9,183 bases of DNA from Betaproteobacteria bacterium (GCA_025362705.1 JANYFH010000406.1:1-9183), one strand, 5' to 3'. Shown: positions 1 to 7,302, numbered from the stretch's first letter. The notes: generated by a model from the sequence alone, not told the origin. Translations and numbers: made by a program.

Positions 1-1027
1 CGCCGAAGCCAAAGCTGCTCACCCCGCTCCAGCGACCAAGCACTATTGTCGTGTTGGCACCTATAGTCACAGTTTGAAGGTCGCTGACGGTACCGCCGAC
101 CACGTTGGCACCTGTGCCGCTCTGTGTGCCCGCATACGCGGTGTAGGCGCGTAAAGCGCCGCTACTGTCGAGCGTCATGCCCGCTGGAATCGCCTGATCG
201 GACAGCGTCGCACCGCCATTGGCGATGACGATGTTTTGCAGATTGATTGGGTCACCGCCCAGATTGGTGTTGGCATCGACTACCGAAAAACCGAGACCGT
301 TGCTACCGAGAACCTGCGCGGTTGTGCCACTGCTTCCGTTCTGCCCCAGCAGCCGCTCATCTTTCTCTTCGTTCACTGGTTTCTTTTCCTTGCCACCGAT
401 CATGATCTTGCCGGATTCCAGCAAGCTGGGTGGCGTCGGGATTAACTTCGGTGCCTGTCCCAGAACCACCTGTACAGTTTCATTCGGATTGGTGAGGATG
501 GGCGGGAACTTGCCATCGAGACTGGCGACGATGTGGCTACCTTCGATCGTGTAGTGATTGGTGGTATCGCCATTGGATTCGAGAATGCCGCCAGAACCAC
601 GGATACCAACGGTAGCGACCTTGGTTCTCATTTGATAGGCGTCCTTGTTCGCTCTCGTCAGCAAGGCAGTAAACGAGCGCAGGGTTCCTTGCACGAGATT
701 CAGAACCGCGCCAGGCGGGTCACCGGCTGCAACCGGATATTGCTGCACAATCAATCGCGAATTTGAACGCAGCGAGAGTTTGGCCTGATCCACCATCGCC
801 AATTGCGCCATGCCGTCTGTGCCAGTTACGATCACGTCAAGCGGTGTCACTGTGGTACCTCGCACCGGCGTGATGCGTTGCGCACCACGTTCGATCGTAA
901 CGGTACCAATCACGTAAGTGAACTGGCCGCTCTGCGCAAACGCGGGAACCGCCATCGCCAACAACGCGAGACCTGCCACTACGGCGGCGAGTTTATTGAA
1001 ACTTGCAAACGATAATTTCGTATTCAT
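1..1027 (-). CDS. FecR-domain exported surface protein (3' end beyond window)
   Basis: This open frame begins at the ATG at 1027 and continues without a stop to the left edge, giving at least 342 residues. The start is backed by an AAAGGA ribosome binding site six nt upstream (1034-1039). Residues 1-31 are a classic signal peptide: basic start, hydrophobic core around 14-27, cleavage after AFA. There is no lipobox cysteine, so the mature protein is not a lipoprotein. Residues about 60-165 match the FecR fold (PF04773), with the characteristic VIVTGTDGMAQL, LSLRSNSRL, LVQGTLRS and VATVGIRG segments. A charged, proline-containing linker (about 195-230) follows, then a Gly/Asn/Thr-rich beta stretch. 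The last visible residues (IVLGRWSG) recall the first strand of beta-barrel domains found in Slam/type XI cargo proteins; this is inference. It lacks the membrane anchor of a true FecR sigma regulator, so a surface or secreted role is more likely. It lies 43 nt downstream of the TPR/barrel gene, probably in one operon. Confidence 0.85.
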   Translation of the reverse strand, partial: MNTKLSFASFNKLAAVVAGLALLAMAVPAFAQSGQFTYVIGTVTIERGAQRITPVRGTTVTPLDVIVTGTDGMAQLAMVDQAKLSLRSNSRLIVQQYPVAAGDPPGAVLNLVQGTLRSFTALLTRANKDAYQMRTKVATVGIRGSGGILESNGDTTNHYTIEGSHIVASLDGKFPPILTNPNETVQVVLGQAPKLIPTPPSLLESGKIMIGGKEKKPVNEEKDERLLGQNGSSGTTAQVLGSNGLGFSVVDANTNLGGDPINLQNIVIANGGATLSDQAIPAGMTLDSSGALRAYTAYAGTQSGTGANVVGGTVSDLQTVTIGANTTIVLGRWSGVSSFGFG

Positions 1028-1033
1028 TGTTTG

Positions 1034-1039
1034 TCCTTT
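1034..1039 (-). promoter_or_regulatory. Ribosome binding site of the FecR-domain gene
   Basis: The minus strand reads AAAGGA, then six nt, then ATG at 1027. It sits inside the 43-nt gap after the upstream barrel gene, where I see no terminator hairpin, so the FecR-domain gene is probably translated from a shared transcript. Confidence 0.6.
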
Positions 1040-1070
1040 AAAGACGCATCAGCTTTTTGCAGTGATTCAA

Positions 1071-2486
1071 TTACTGGAAGTCGCAGCGAATCGTGGAAGA
1101 CACCTCGTGGCGGGTGAAATCGTAGATCGCGATATTGGAATCGTTACGCGACGCAAACCACTGCGCACGCATCGAACACTTTGGCTGGAAACGCCACGTC
1201 ACACCAAGCGTGGCATCGGCCAGATGATCGCGACCGATTTCAACCTCGGTGGCGCGGGCGAATGCACTCTGGTCGCGACGAACGGAAAATCCCAAGCCGT
1301 TGAACCAAGCGAGATTTTCGGCCAGCGAATACTGGAAATAACTGCGCACACCGGCGACCCGCTTGGATTTATCGGATACACCATCGGCCAGTTTGTTGAT
1401 GGCTTCATCGCGGCTATAAAAGCTGCTCAATTGCCATACCGGTGAGCCTTTGCGCTCGAACGCCTGCACGAATCCGACGGTCAGAGTAGCGGCGTTGAAG
1501 TCTTCGATGTTATTGGTGAGGAACTTTACCCGCGTACCAGCCAGACCAACATTCCATTGCTGGCGTTCATTCATGGCGTAGCGATAATCAGCAGCAAACA
1601 ATGCGGTGCTGCGATCATTCGTTGGCTTCGGATCGCCAGGTGCCAAGCCTTCCTGATTGTATCGGTTGTAACCACCCGTGAGGCGCAGTTGCTGCGGGCC
1701 GTTTGACCATAATGCACCGGCACGCGCTTCACCGGAGATGGAATTGAAATCACCTTCGTGCCGATACGCGCGGCCACGCGCCTCGCCACCCACGAACGCC
1801 GCCCAGCCCGCCTTCAAAGCATGCGTGTAATCTGCCCCGACAGCGGCACCAAGATAGGGCGCTTTACGTTTGATCGAGTTACCCGTGGGGTTTACGCCGG
1901 TGAGATTGAACGCAGAAGTAACTGCTGACGTGAAATCGGATGGCACGCCAGTGATGTTGCTGTCATAGCCAAGCGCTGTTTCGCCCCAGGCCGAAAAGGT
2001 GCTTCCGGTCTGAGCGCGGCGCTCGCGAATCGCCGCAAGGTATTTGTCGATTGCGATCCGCGCCTCAGCCGGAGGGTTGCTCGCTTTTAATTCCAGAAAG
2101 TTCGCCTGTGCCAGATCCATGGAACCATGGTTGAAATACGCACGCGCCAGATCCATCCGCGCGCCGGCATGCTTCGCGTCTTTCTGCAACACTCGCTCGA
2201 ACGCGACAATGGCTTCGTCGATCTTCCCGCTATCAAGAGCGGCCACGCCGAGCAAGTAATCGAATTCAACATTGCCCGCCAATTGCGGCTCCTGCGCAAT
2301 GAGAATCATGTACGCTTGCTTCGGATTACTCGCGGCGAGTAATTGCGTGGCATCACGCAGAAGCGCCGGATTCGCAAATGCACTCACCGACGCCAGCAAT
2401 GCGCAAAGCAGCGGCGGAGCGGAGATAAATGCAAAGTTGAAACGTGCGCGCATAAGTCGTGTATTTTTTATCATGAGCATAACCAT
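1071..2486 (-). CDS. TPR-containing outer-membrane beta-barrel, Slam/DUF560-like
   Basis: The protein has up to 471 residues. A signal peptide ends at AFA (about residue 38). An alpha-helical TPR-like region follows at about 39-155 (FDYLLGVAALDSGKIDEAIV, then ARMDLARAYFNHGSMDLAQA). From about 163 to the end it is a transmembrane beta-barrel with alternating aromatic strands, opening with GYDSNITG, a sequence typical of DUF560 proteins, and ending in a strand with Phe at the penultimate position. TPR followed by barrel is the layout of Slam (surface lipoprotein assembly modifier, PF04575) and type XI secretion outer-membrane proteins such as NilB, which move lipidated or soluble cargo across the outer membrane. 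The FecR-domain gene directly downstream is the obvious candidate cargo. The start is unsettled: ATG codons at 2486, 2480, 2474 and 2453 all lack a good ribosome binding site, and the one at 2453 (MRARF) gives the most typical signal peptide. It could instead be a general porin-like TPR/barrel protein. Confidence 0.8.
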   Translation of the reverse strand: MVMLMIKNTRLMRARFNFAFISAPPLLCALLASVSAFANPALLRDATQLLAASNPKQAYMILIAQEPQLAGNVEFDYLLGVAALDSGKIDEAIVAFERVLQKDAKHAGARMDLARAYFNHGSMDLAQANFLELKASNPPAEARIAIDKYLAAIRERRAQTGSTFSAWGETALGYDSNITGVPSDFTSAVTSAFNLTGVNPTGNSIKRKAPYLGAAVGADYTHALKAGWAAFVGGEARGRAYRHEGDFNSISGEARAGALWSNGPQQLRLTGGYNRYNQEGLAPGDPKPTNDRSTALFAADYRYAMNERQQWNVGLAGTRVKFLTNNIEDFNAATLTVGFVQAFERKGSPVWQLSSFYSRDEAINKLADGVSDKSKRVAGVRSYFQYSLAENLAWFNGLGFSVRRDQSAFARATEVEIGRDHLADATLGVTWRFQPKCSMRAQWFASRNDSNIAIYDFTRHEVSSTIRCDFQ

Positions 2487-2550
2487 TCAGGTGCGCCAGC
2501 GCCGGGAACGCTGCTTCCCGACGCAAAGCAGAATTAAGCTTCGCGTAAAA

Positions 2551-2591
2551 CTTTTCCTTATCTCGCAATGCCTATGATTCATAAGGAAAAG
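2551..2591. promoter_or_regulatory. 11-bp perfect inverted repeat, possible operator
   Basis: CTTTTCCTTAT at 2551-2561 is repeated exactly in inverted orientation as ATAAGGAAAAG at 2581-2591, separated by 19 nt. The arm centres are 30 bp apart, close to three helical turns, which suits two regulator dimers or one large dimer on the same DNA face. A second short palindrome, TATGATTCATA (2573-2583), is nested in the spacer and right arm. The dyad lies about 65-105 nt upstream of the barrel gene's longest start. A hairpin in a transcript is an alternative, but no T-run follows on either strand. Confidence 0.4.
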
Positions 2592-2614
2592 CCGACAAAA
2601 CTACCGAGCCATTA

Positions 2615-2630
2615 ATACTATGCCCAGTAT
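2615..2630. promoter_or_regulatory. ATACT-N6-AGTAT dyad, possible operator
   Basis: A perfect 5-bp inverted repeat with a 6-nt spacer, 16 bp in all, has the size and symmetry of a helix-turn-helix regulator site. It lies near the middle of the divergent region. The arms are short enough for chance, so this is only a candidate. Confidence 0.25.
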
Positions 2631-2796
2631 GCACCGTTGTAAACCTTTTCTCAGCACCTGTTTAGGGGATGCTACGCGCCTGCAACTGGAATGTAAGTGC
2701 AAAACCGCACACTGTGAAGACAATTGAATCAAGGGAAGCTCCAGTCAAGGTTAGCCGCGTATCATGACAAATTCGCTTCATGCACAACAACGCACA

Positions 2797-2800
2797 AGGT
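2797..2800 (+). promoter_or_regulatory. Ribosome binding site that decides the ECHDC3-like start
   Basis: AAGG is followed by seven nt and ATG at 2807. The in-frame ATG nine codons upstream (2780) has no purine-rich element before it, so translation most likely begins at 2807 with MDTHTEPP. Confidence 0.5.
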
Positions 2801-2806
2801 ATTGCG

Positions 2807-3598
2807 ATGGACACGCATACGGAACCTCCAGCCTCCCCGCTGCTGCTCAACCTTGATGATGGCGTGGCAATTCTGACGCTCAATCGACCAAGGCAATACA
2901 ACGCGTTGTCGCTTGAAACGCTAGTCGCGTTTCACACGGTGCTGGATTCAATGGCCAGCGACGAAAAAATCCGTGTGGTCATCATCGCCGCCAACGGAAA
3001 CGCATTTTGCGCCGGGCACGACCTGAAAGAAATGCGCGCTGCCAACGATCAAGCGTACGTAACGCGATTATTCCGGCTATGTTCGGACATGATGCTCAAA
3101 ATCGCCAAATTGCCGGTACCAGTGATTGCCGAAGTAAACGGCATGGCCACAGCGGCGGGTTGCCAGTTGGTTGCGCAGTGCGACCTCGCGGTCGCAGCAG
3201 ATCATGCGAAGTTCGCTGTCTCCGGCGTAAACCTCGGCCTGTTTTGCTCGACGCCGGCCGTGCCACTTTCGCGGACAATTTCCCGCAAACGTGCAGCCGA
3301 AATGTTGATGACAGGTGAATTCATTGACGCCGCCACAGCGCTCAATTGGGGCTTGCTCAATCGCGTCGTGCCGCACGACGTTCTACGCGCAGAATCACTC
3401 ATGCTCGCATCGACCCTCAAAACAAAGCCACGCGCGACACTTGCCTTGGGTAAAGCGCTTTTTTACCGGCAAATGGAAGCGGGAATTGAGGCTGCGTATC
3501 AGGATGCGTCCGACACCATCGCGTGCAATTTCATGCAGCCAGAGGCAATAGAAGGTGTTGCTGCATTTTTGGAAAAACGTAAGCCGGTTTGGGATTGA
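2807..3598 (+). CDS. Enoyl-CoA hydratase/isomerase-family protein, ECHDC3 type
   Basis: This is a 263-residue crotonase-fold protein, the usual length for the family. The ATG at 2807 is preferred over the one at 2780 because AAGG lies seven nt before it (2797-2800). The CoA-binding oxyanion-hole segments are clear: NAFCAGHDLKEM (about 65-76) and NGMATAAGCQLVAQCDLAVA (111-130). GVNLGLFCSTP (140-150), the LSRTISRKRAAEMLMTGE run and the C-terminal FLEKRKPVW closely resemble human ECHDC3. The two catalytic glutamates of classical hydratases (Glu144 and Glu164 in the rat enzyme) align with Gln120 and Gly140, so ordinary crotonyl-CoA hydration is unlikely. It may bind or process another acyl-CoA; the substrate is not known for this subgroup. 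It stands alone, divergent from the barrel gene and convergent with the oxidoreductase. Annotation pipelines would probably label it enoyl-CoA hydratase. Confidence 0.93.
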   Translation: MDTHTEPPASPLLLNLDDGVAILTLNRPRQYNALSLETLVAFHTVLDSMASDEKIRVVIIAANGNAFCAGHDLKEMRAANDQAYVTRLFRLCSDMMLKIAKLPVPVIAEVNGMATAAGCQLVAQCDLAVAADHAKFAVSGVNLGLFCSTPAVPLSRTISRKRAAEMLMTGEFIDAATALNWGLLNRVVPHDVLRAESLMLASTLKTKPRATLALGKALFYRQMEAGIEAAYQDASDTIACNFMQPEAIEGVAAFLEKRKPVWD

Positions 3599-3613
3599 TT
3601 GTCGCGTGCGTGC

Positions 3614-3646
3614 TCTGCTATTTGCATCAATCAGACAAAAAGCAGA
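3614..3646 (+). terminator. Weak hairpin downstream of the ECHDC3-like gene
   Basis: TCTGCT (3614-3619) pairs perfectly with AGCAGA (3641-3646) across a 21-nt loop, 15 nt after the stop codon, and is followed by TTTCTCAGTTTC. The stem is short, the loop is long and the T-run is interrupted, so intrinsic termination here would be weak. The larger palindrome just downstream may matter more. Confidence 0.2.
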
Positions 3647-3657
3647 TTTCTCAGTTT

Positions 3658-3808
3658 CGTGACACAGAAATAGCGATACAAATAAAACGGATGGATTTTT
3701 TCGCAGGGCAAGGCACGAGGAGGCGACATAGCACCGCTATGGCAACGACGAGAAACGCAGCCATGCGGAAAAAGACGCCGTTTTATGTATCGATATTTCT
3801 GTGTCACG
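3658..3808. repeat. Long imperfect palindrome between convergent genes, MITE/REP-like
   Basis: The 151-nt element begins and ends with exact 15-bp inverted arms (CGTGACACAGAAATA at 3658-3672). Pairing continues inward with one mismatch, six pairs (CGATAC), a two-nt bulge and nine more pairs (ATAAAACGG). A matched T-run plus CGCA lies on each side, then a poorly paired internal loop. A final CATAGC/GCTATG stem with a three-nt loop caps the centre near 3727-3741. It holds no convincing coding frame and fills most of the gap between two convergent genes, ending three nt short of the oxidoreductase stop codon. Possible roles are a non-autonomous mobile element, a dispersed intergenic palindrome, or a bidirectional 3'-end hairpin protecting both mRNAs. 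I see no clear target-site duplication. Confidence 0.7.
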
Positions 3809-3811
3809 ACA

Positions 3812-5383
3812 CTAGATATCCCGCAATATTTCCCGCGCCGCATTGTGTCCCGGAATACCAGTTACGCCACCGCCTGGATGGGTCCCTGCCCCGCACTGAT
3901 ATAACCCCTTGACCGGTGTGCGGTAGTCACCATAGCCAAGAACCGGGCGCGCGCTGAATAGTTGGTCCAGCGATAGCGCGCCGTGAAATATATCGCCGCC
4001 AATCAATCCGAATTTACGCTCCAGATCGAGTGGCGAATGGATTTGTCTGGCGATTACGCTGGCGCTGAAATTCGGTGCAAATTTGCTTACGGTGGCAATC
4101 ATCAGATCAGCGACTTCGTCGCGATGATCATCCCAACTCCGCCCGTCAGAAAGCGTCGGTGACACATGCTGGCAGAAAAGACTGGCAACGTGCTGCCCGT
4201 TCGGCGCAAGCGAATCATCCACGACACTCGGAATGAGAATTTCAACGATCGGATTTTTTGACCAGCCTAAGGTACGTGCATCGAAATATGCCTGCTCCAT
4301 ATATTTCAGCGTCGGCGCCATGATAATGCCGGACGCGTGATGCGGTCCCAGTTCTGGATGGCAGGTGAAGCGTGGCAATTCCGAAAGCGCAACATTCATG
4401 CGGAATGTTCCTGAGCCACATTTGTATGCTGCGATGCGCTGACCAAATTCAGCATCCACCGCCTTGGGTTCGATCAATTGTTGAAACAATAATTTCGGAT
4501 TGAGATTTGACACGACGATTTTTGATAGAACTTCACTGCCATTTTCCAGCACAACACCACAGGCGCGGCCGTCGCTGATCAGCAGGCGGGACACCGCTGC
4601 ATCAAGGGAAATCTCGACTCCGCGTGTAATCGCCACCGAAGCCATCGCTTGCGTGATGGCGCCCATGCCGCCAATCGCGTGTCCCCAGATGCCGGGTTTG
4701 CCATTGACCTCGCCAAATACGTGGTGCAGCAGCACATAGGCCGAGCCCGGCGTATACGGCGACGCGAAATTGCCCACGACGCTGTCAAACCCGAAGCAGG
4801 CCTTGATGGGATCGGACTCAAAATAGCTGTCCAGTATATCGCCCGCGCTCTTCGCGAAAAGGTCGAGTACGTCGCGTCGCGCAGCCATATCGAGCGCCTT
4901 GAAGCGCTTGCCGACTTTCCATGCCTGCAGCAGATCGGCAATGCCGCCGCCCACGTTGGGCGGTGTTTCCAGCAGCACTTGTTTCAATACCGCCGCGACG
5001 CGATCAAGCATGGCGTAGTAGGCCGGCAATTTTTCGGCGTCGCGTTTCGAAAATTTGGCGACCTCGATTTGCGTGCTCGCGAGGCTGCCACCAACCTTGA
5101 GAAACTCGTCGTCGTTGAGCGGCAGGAAATTGCCAAATGGCCGCTCGACGATGCGCAGTCCATGCGCATGCAAATCGAGATCGGCAATGATCCTTGGATT
5201 GAGCAGGCTTACCGTATAGCTTGCGGAGGAATTGCGAAACCCCGGATGGAATTCTTCGGTGACCGCAGCGCCGCCGATAACATTTCGCCGCTCCAGCACG
5301 CGTACATGGAGACCCTTGGCTGCAAGGTAGCAGGCACAGACGAGGCCATTGTGGCCGCCACCGATGATGATGGCGTCAAGCAT
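3812..5383 (-). CDS. FAD-dependent oxidoreductase, PYROXD2 / phytoene-dehydrogenase-like
   Basis: This is a 523-residue flavoprotein of the CrtI/phytoene-desaturase superfamily. The N-terminal Rossmann motif is AIIIGGGHNGL (4-14), followed by the acidic ribose-binding end of the second strand (VLERRNVIGG). Near the C terminus (493-523) GLYQCGAGTHPGGGVTGIPG closes the FAD site, as in PYROXD2 and related carotenoid desaturases. There is no signal peptide or membrane segment, so it should be cytosolic or peripheral. The substrate cannot be read from sequence, and no carotenoid genes are nearby, so carotenoid chemistry is not supported. The ATG at 5383 shares its A with the TGA of the upstream cyclase gene (TGATG), which implies translational coupling. 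A TTG one codon earlier is a less likely start. No strong ribosome binding site is visible, consistent with reinitiation. The 3' end lies directly beside the palindromic element. Confidence 0.93.
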   Translation of the reverse strand: MLDAIIIGGGHNGLVCACYLAAKGLHVRVLERRNVIGGAAVTEEFHPGFRNSSASYTVSLLNPRIIADLDLHAHGLRIVERPFGNFLPLNDDEFLKVGGSLASTQIEVAKFSKRDAEKLPAYYAMLDRVAAVLKQVLLETPPNVGGGIADLLQAWKVGKRFKALDMAARRDVLDLFAKSAGDILDSYFESDPIKACFGFDSVVGNFASPYTPGSAYVLLHHVFGEVNGKPGIWGHAIGGMGAITQAMASVAITRGVEISLDAAVSRLLISDGRACGVVLENGSEVLSKIVVSNLNPKLLFQQLIEPKAVDAEFGQRIAAYKCGSGTFRMNVALSELPRFTCHPELGPHHASGIIMAPTLKYMEQAYFDARTLGWSKNPIVEILIPSVVDDSLAPNGQHVASLFCQHVSPTLSDGRSWDDHRDEVADLMIATVSKFAPNFSASVIARQIHSPLDLERKFGLIGGDIFHGALSLDQLFSARPVLGYGDYRTPVKGLYQCGAGTHPGGGVTGIPGHNAAREILRDI

Positions 5384-7302
5384 CAAGTTACGATTGGCGG
5401 CACTGATGCTGGTGGCAGCGCTACAGGTGGCACCATCGTTGCGTTCACACCTTTTATCGCGTGCACGATGACGGGCTCAGTGCGCCCCTTCACTATGTGC
5501 TCGCCCAAAGCCACGGAAATGATCTCAGGGTGATGCCGCAACCCAATAAACGTCGCATGGTTGATCAGGATATGTTGTCCAACATCCTTGGTGAGCGCTT
5601 CCAGTCGCGCAGCGACATTTACCGCGTCGCCAATGACGGTGTAAATGCAGCGCTCCAATGCGCCAATTTGCCCCGCGACCACGCTGCCGGTGCTGATGCC
5701 GATACCGTTTTCCAGCTGCGCTTCACCAACTTCGACGCGACGCACATTCAATGCATCGAGTCGCTCACGCATCGCCAGTGCCGCCATGACGGCGCGATAC
5801 TCGATTTCCGGCGCGCTCAGGGGTGCGCCAAAAATCACCACGATGGCGTCGCCGATAAAATTATTGACGTAACCGCCCCAGGGCTTCACTGCCTCGGTCA
5901 TTTCCGTCAAATACTCATTGAGAAATGCGACGATATCGGGTGCGCTCAACTTTTCGGAAATAGTTGAGAAGCCGCGGATATCGGAAAACAACGCCGCAAC
6001 ACGAATCTGTTCCCCGCCCAACTGAAGTTTACCGGCGAGGAGTTTGTCGCGCACGTCGGGCGATACCAGGGCACCAAAAATATTGCGTTCACGTTCGCGC
6101 TCAACCACAGACTTGCTCATTGAGTTGAACGTTTCGGCGAGCTGTCCCATTTCATCGCGTGAATACACTTTGGCTCGCGCCTGCTCGTGGTCACCCCGGC
6201 TCAGGGCGCGCGCTGCGTTAATGAGTGAATTCAGCGGGCGCACCAGACCCCGCGCAAATAGCAACCCCAGCAAGGCAAAAACTGCGCCGATTACAACGAC
6301 CGTGATCACAACCTGCTGAAATTGGCGCTGAATTGGCGCGGCGAAATATGCTTCGGGCGAACTCACGATAACTGTCCAATCGTTCACACGGACAGGTGAA
6401 AATCCGGCAATTTCTGCGGCTTTTTCCGGACCGGATAAATAGCGGACATGCCCTGCATCCTTGGTTCCGGTCGCCACTTTGTCGAGTTCTTCAAGTCCCA
6501 GGCTGTCGATCGTCGCGCGCTTGAATCGTTGGTCTGCAGCAATCGTCGCCTGCGTTGCCGCCGAAAGCGTCCCAAGACTCTTGTAGCGCAACGTCTGATC
6601 CGGGTGATAAATCACAACACCGTCGCCGTCGATCACAAAACCAATGCGCTCTTTGGTCTGGCGTTCATCTTCAACGATTTCGCCTATCGATTTTGAGGTC
6701 ACGCGAACCACGACAATACCGACAATCACGCCTTCCCGGTTGGTGATCGGATGCGAAATGTACACGCCCGCCTGCGCCAGCACTGAACCAATAGTGATGC
6801 CCGTCATGTAAGGGCGCCCTTTGATGGCTTGGGCAAAGTATTCGCGAAATTTATAGTTGCCGCCCAGTGTAGTCGGTTCGGTCGATATGACGGCAGTACC
6901 CGCTTCATCCATAACGATAACGAGATCAACATCCGGATTGACCGCCACATACTTTTGCAAGCGACCCAATACCTGCTTGTAATTTACGTCTTTCTTTTTC
7001 TCGACTGCCTCGGACAAAATGGGTTCCGCAGCGATGTAGGCCACCGTGCGGCGCGTGTCGTTGAGCAACTGGCCGATGCGGCCGGCCACGTTACCGGCAA
7101 TCTGTCGTTGACTGCGCAATTCGATATCGCGCAAGGCTTCCAAACTACTGGTGGTGTTGTAGTATGCGGTGAGTAACATCGGCGCCAGCGACACGGCAAG
7201 TATTACCGCAACAACCTTGGTTGAAATCGGCCACGAAGCGGGGTTGAGCGAAAAACTATGCCGCGAGGGCAGTGAAGGATTTGAACTGCTCGCATTGGTC
7301 AT
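5383..7302 (-). CDS. Membrane class III adenylate/guanylate cyclase with Cache sensor and HAMP
   Basis: From the ATG at 7302 the product has 639 residues: transmembrane helix about 28-48, periplasmic dCache-type sensor about 49-328 (FREYFAQAIKGRPYMTG is a typical Cache motif), second helix about 329-351, HAMP about 352-403, class III cyclase domain about 430-616, and a proline-rich tail. It should make cAMP or cGMP in response to an extracytoplasmic ligand. Metal-binding aspartates are present (D441 in FSDIRGFS, D485 in NNFIGD), as are the transition-state residues N562 and R566 (AVNVAARLE). The substrate-selecting lysine is replaced by N481, while T555 (YTVIGD) fills the partner position. 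The start at 7302 has GGA eight nt upstream and avoids overlapping the divergent lipoprotein gene. The longer option at 7377 would add 25 residues. It is followed by the flavoprotein gene with a 1-nt overlap. Confidence 0.93.
   Translation of the reverse strand: MTNASSSNPSLPSRHSFSLNPASWPISTKVVAVILAVSLAPMLLTAYYNTTSSLEALRDIELRSQRQIAGNVAGRIGQLLNDTRRTVAYIAAEPILSEAVEKKKDVNYKQVLGRLQKYVAVNPDVDLVIVMDEAGTAVISTEPTTLGGNYKFREYFAQAIKGRPYMTGITIGSVLAQAGVYISHPITNREGVIVGIVVVRVTSKSIGEIVEDERQTKERIGFVIDGDGVVIYHPDQTLRYKSLGTLSAATQATIAADQRFKRATIDSLGLEELDKVATGTKDAGHVRYLSGPEKAAEIAGFSPVRVNDWTVIVSSPEAYFAAPIQRQFQQVVITVVVIGAVFALLGLLFARGLVRPLNSLINAARALSRGDHEQARAKVYSRDEMGQLAETFNSMSKSVVERERERNIFGALVSPDVRDKLLAGKLQLGGEQIRVAALFSDIRGFSTISEKLSAPDIVAFLNEYLTEMTEAVKPWGGYVNNFIGDAIVVIFGAPLSAPEIEYRAVMAALAMRERLDALNVRRVEVGEAQLENGIGISTGSVVAGQIGALERCIYTVIGDAVNVAARLEALTKDVGQHILINHATFIGLRHHPEIISVALGEHIVKGRTEPVIVHAIKGVNATMVPPVALPPASVPPIVT

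Larger units (their letters stand above)
2487..2806. other. Divergent intergenic region with several inverted repeats
   Basis: About 320 nt separate the minus-strand barrel gene from the start chosen for the plus-strand ECHDC3-like gene. No convincing coding frame is present. The region must carry promoters for both directions, but I cannot identify a convincing pair of -35/-10 boxes on either strand. It holds the dyads listed separately (2551-2591, 2573-2583, 2615-2630). The segment 2541-2620 is noticeably more A/T-rich than the flanking genes, as expected for a regulatory region. Confidence 0.5.

Noticed and set aside
1..1027. FecR anti-sigma regulator of a siderophore system
   Set aside because: There is a cleavable signal peptide instead of an inner-membrane anchor with an N-terminal anti-sigma domain, and no sigma factor or TonB receptor gene is nearby.
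918..1445. Plus-strand open frame of 175 codons
   Set aside because: It is antisense to the FecR-domain start and the beta-barrel gene, spans their gap, and shows no family motif.
2573..2583. Possible Fur box
   Set aside because: TATGATTCATA is palindromic, but the flanks do not follow the repeated NATWAT hexamers of a Fur site.
2662..2901. Small minus-strand frame in the divergent intergenic region
   Set aside because: It overlaps the ECHDC3-like start in antisense, and I see no ribosome binding site or recognisable protein feature.
3589..3912. Plus-strand open frame of 107 codons across the palindrome
   Set aside because: It runs through the inverted-repeat element into the antisense of the flavoprotein 3' end and has no ribosome binding site or domain.
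3812..5383. Carotenoid biosynthesis phytoene desaturase
   Set aside because: The C-terminal signature fits the PYROXD2-like group and no carotenoid synthesis genes are present.
4649..5533. Long plus-strand open frame of 294 codons
   Set aside because: It lies antisense to the flavoprotein and cyclase genes, has low-complexity shadow composition and no recognisable domain; both minus-strand genes have clear family motifs across the same bases.
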